DNA from: an uncultured Clostridia bacterium
GTDB lineage: Bacteria > Bacillota > Clostridia > Peptostreptococcales > Anaerovoracaceae
DNA length: 6,501 nucleotides
Reading direction: 5' to 3'
Assembly (NCBI GenBank): GCA_934277495.1
Contig: CAKQUI010000114.1
Coordinates: 1-6,501 of the forward strand
Below the pieces are notes generated by a model. It worked only from the letters and a program-made list of their open reading frames with translations. It was not told where the DNA came from and made no database searches. This document shows positions 5,791 through 6,501 of this stretch, piece after piece (the stretch's first letter is position 1; every line of letters starts with the position of its first letter). The translations under genes and the position numbers were made by a program.

Positions 5791-5840
5791 AAAACTGATA
5801 CGCCGACAGGCATCAAAACCCGCAGGCGTATCAGTTTTTT
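5789..5840. terminator. Bidirectional intrinsic terminator between azlD and the MATE gene
   Basis: CTGATACGCC (5795-5804) pairs perfectly with GGCGTATCAG (5825-5834) across a 20-base loop. The stem is flanked by A6 on the left (5789-5794) and T6 on the right (5835-5840), so it ends in a U-tract when read in either direction. It overlaps the azlD stop codon and lies 19 bases after the stop of the convergent MATE gene, so it serves both. Confidence 0.92.
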
Positions 5841-5859
5841 ATTCGCTGAGATATTTTTA

Positions 5860-6501
5860 TTAATCCTTCATCCCGGATATGGTTTTTCTGAACACTCTCC
5901 TGAGAAGTATCAGCGCTGCTGCCACGGCGGCTAACTCTGGTATCGGGAACGCCAGCCATATCATTGTTTCTGCATTTTTCATCATAGAGAAAAGTTTCGC
6001 CAGCGGCATCACAACTACCAGCAGCCTCAGCAGTGATATCACAAGAGAGCTGATGCCGCAGCCCAGTGCCTGGAACACGCCCTGCAGAGCTATGTTGGCA
6101 CCGGCAAAAAGGAATCCTGTGGATATGATGCGTATCGACGATATACAAAGTTCCGCCGTGGTATCAGACAGACCGAATATCGCCACCAGCGGTCCTGCGA
6201 ATACCTGCAGCAGTATTATTCCTGCCGCCATGATAGCTTCAACATAGATCAGTCCGTATCTGATGCCTTCCTCTACACGTTTCCTGCTTCCCATGCCGTA
6301 GTTGAAGGATACGATCGGCGTTATGGCGTCCCTCAGTCCGAATCCCGCAAAGAAAATGAACTGCTGTATCTTGTAGAATATGCCGTATGCCGTGACTGCA
6401 GCAGTCGAAACTGCACCGAAGATTATATTGACTCCGTATGTCATCACGGACATAAGCGCCTGCATTATTATTGCCGGAATTCCTATGACATATATCTCTC
6501 T
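5860..6501 (-). CDS. MATE-family efflux transporter, C-terminal half (partial)
   Basis: The last 213 residues of a multidrug and toxin extrusion family transporter, about half of a usual 440-460 residue protein. The frame stays open through base 6501, so the true start is outside the window and the ATG at 6465 is only an internal Met. Recognisable family features are PAIIMQALMSVMTYGVN, then FGLRDAITPIVSFNYGMGSRKRVEEGI, the conserved loop of the second six-helix bundle, followed by hydrophobic helices to a basic C-terminus (RRVFRKT). Such proteins export cationic drugs or metabolites using a sodium or proton gradient. The substrate cannot be told. It converges on azlCD and shares its terminator; nothing suggests a functional link. 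Confidence 0.93.
   Translation of the reverse strand, partial: REIYVIGIPAIIMQALMSVMTYGVNIIFGAVSTAAVTAYGIFYKIQQFIFFAGFGLRDAITPIVSFNYGMGSRKRVEEGIRYGLIYVEAIMAAGIILLQVFAGPLVAIFGLSDTTAELCISSIRIISTGFLFAGANIALQGVFQALGCGISSLVISLLRLLVVVMPLAKLFSMMKNAETMIWLAFPIPELAAVAAALILLRRVFRKTISGMKD

Noticed and set aside
5831..6148. Minus-strand frame of 105 codons inside the MATE gene
   Set aside because: It overlaps the MATE reading frame, which has clear family motifs; it is a shadow frame.
1..6501. CRISPR arrays, tRNA or rRNA genes, insertion sequences, phage genes
   Set aside because: No regular spaced repeats, cloverleaf-like sequence, transposase or integrase motifs were seen on either strand.

Overview
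The window looks like chromosomal DNA of a low-to-mid GC Gram-positive anaerobe of the Clostridia. The evidence is strong AGGAGG-type ribosome sites, a SipW-type signal peptidase beside TasA/camelysin-like exported proteins, an AzlCD pair and a MATE exporter. The exact genus cannot be read from the sequence.

Bases 1-4458 hold a leftward block of four genes dedicated to SipW-dependent export. In transcription order these are: (i) a 427-residue membrane protein with two TasA-like beta domains, (ii) a SipW signal peptidase carrying an unusual glutamine-rich cytoplasmic tail of about 290 residues, (iii) a 400-residue exported TasA-like protein ending in beta-solenoid-like repeats, and (iv) the first ten codons of a second TasA-like paralogue that runs off the left edge. 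The likely logic is that SipW processes the exported paralogues, which assemble at the surface as matrix or fibre material, while the two-domain membrane protein anchors or nucleates them. This is inference from architecture and from the known TapA-SipW-TasA system of Bacillus. No TapA homologue was recognised. The spacers flanking gene iii (33-241 and 1445-1666) carry hairpins, two mutually exclusive inverted repeats and a 13-base direct repeat.

Bases 4459-4771 are a divergent promoter region with one good sigma-A-type promoter facing each way. Bases 4772-5790 carry azlC and azlD, overlapping by one base, which together encode a branched-chain amino acid exporter of the BrnFE type. They end at a strong bidirectional terminator (5789-5840) shared with a convergent MATE-family transporter, of which only the C-terminal half lies in the window (5860-6501).

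The parts most worth a second look are the Q-rich SipW tail, the two-in-one TasA-like protein with an internal anchor and internal start site, and the switch-like inverted repeats between the two TasA-like paralogues.
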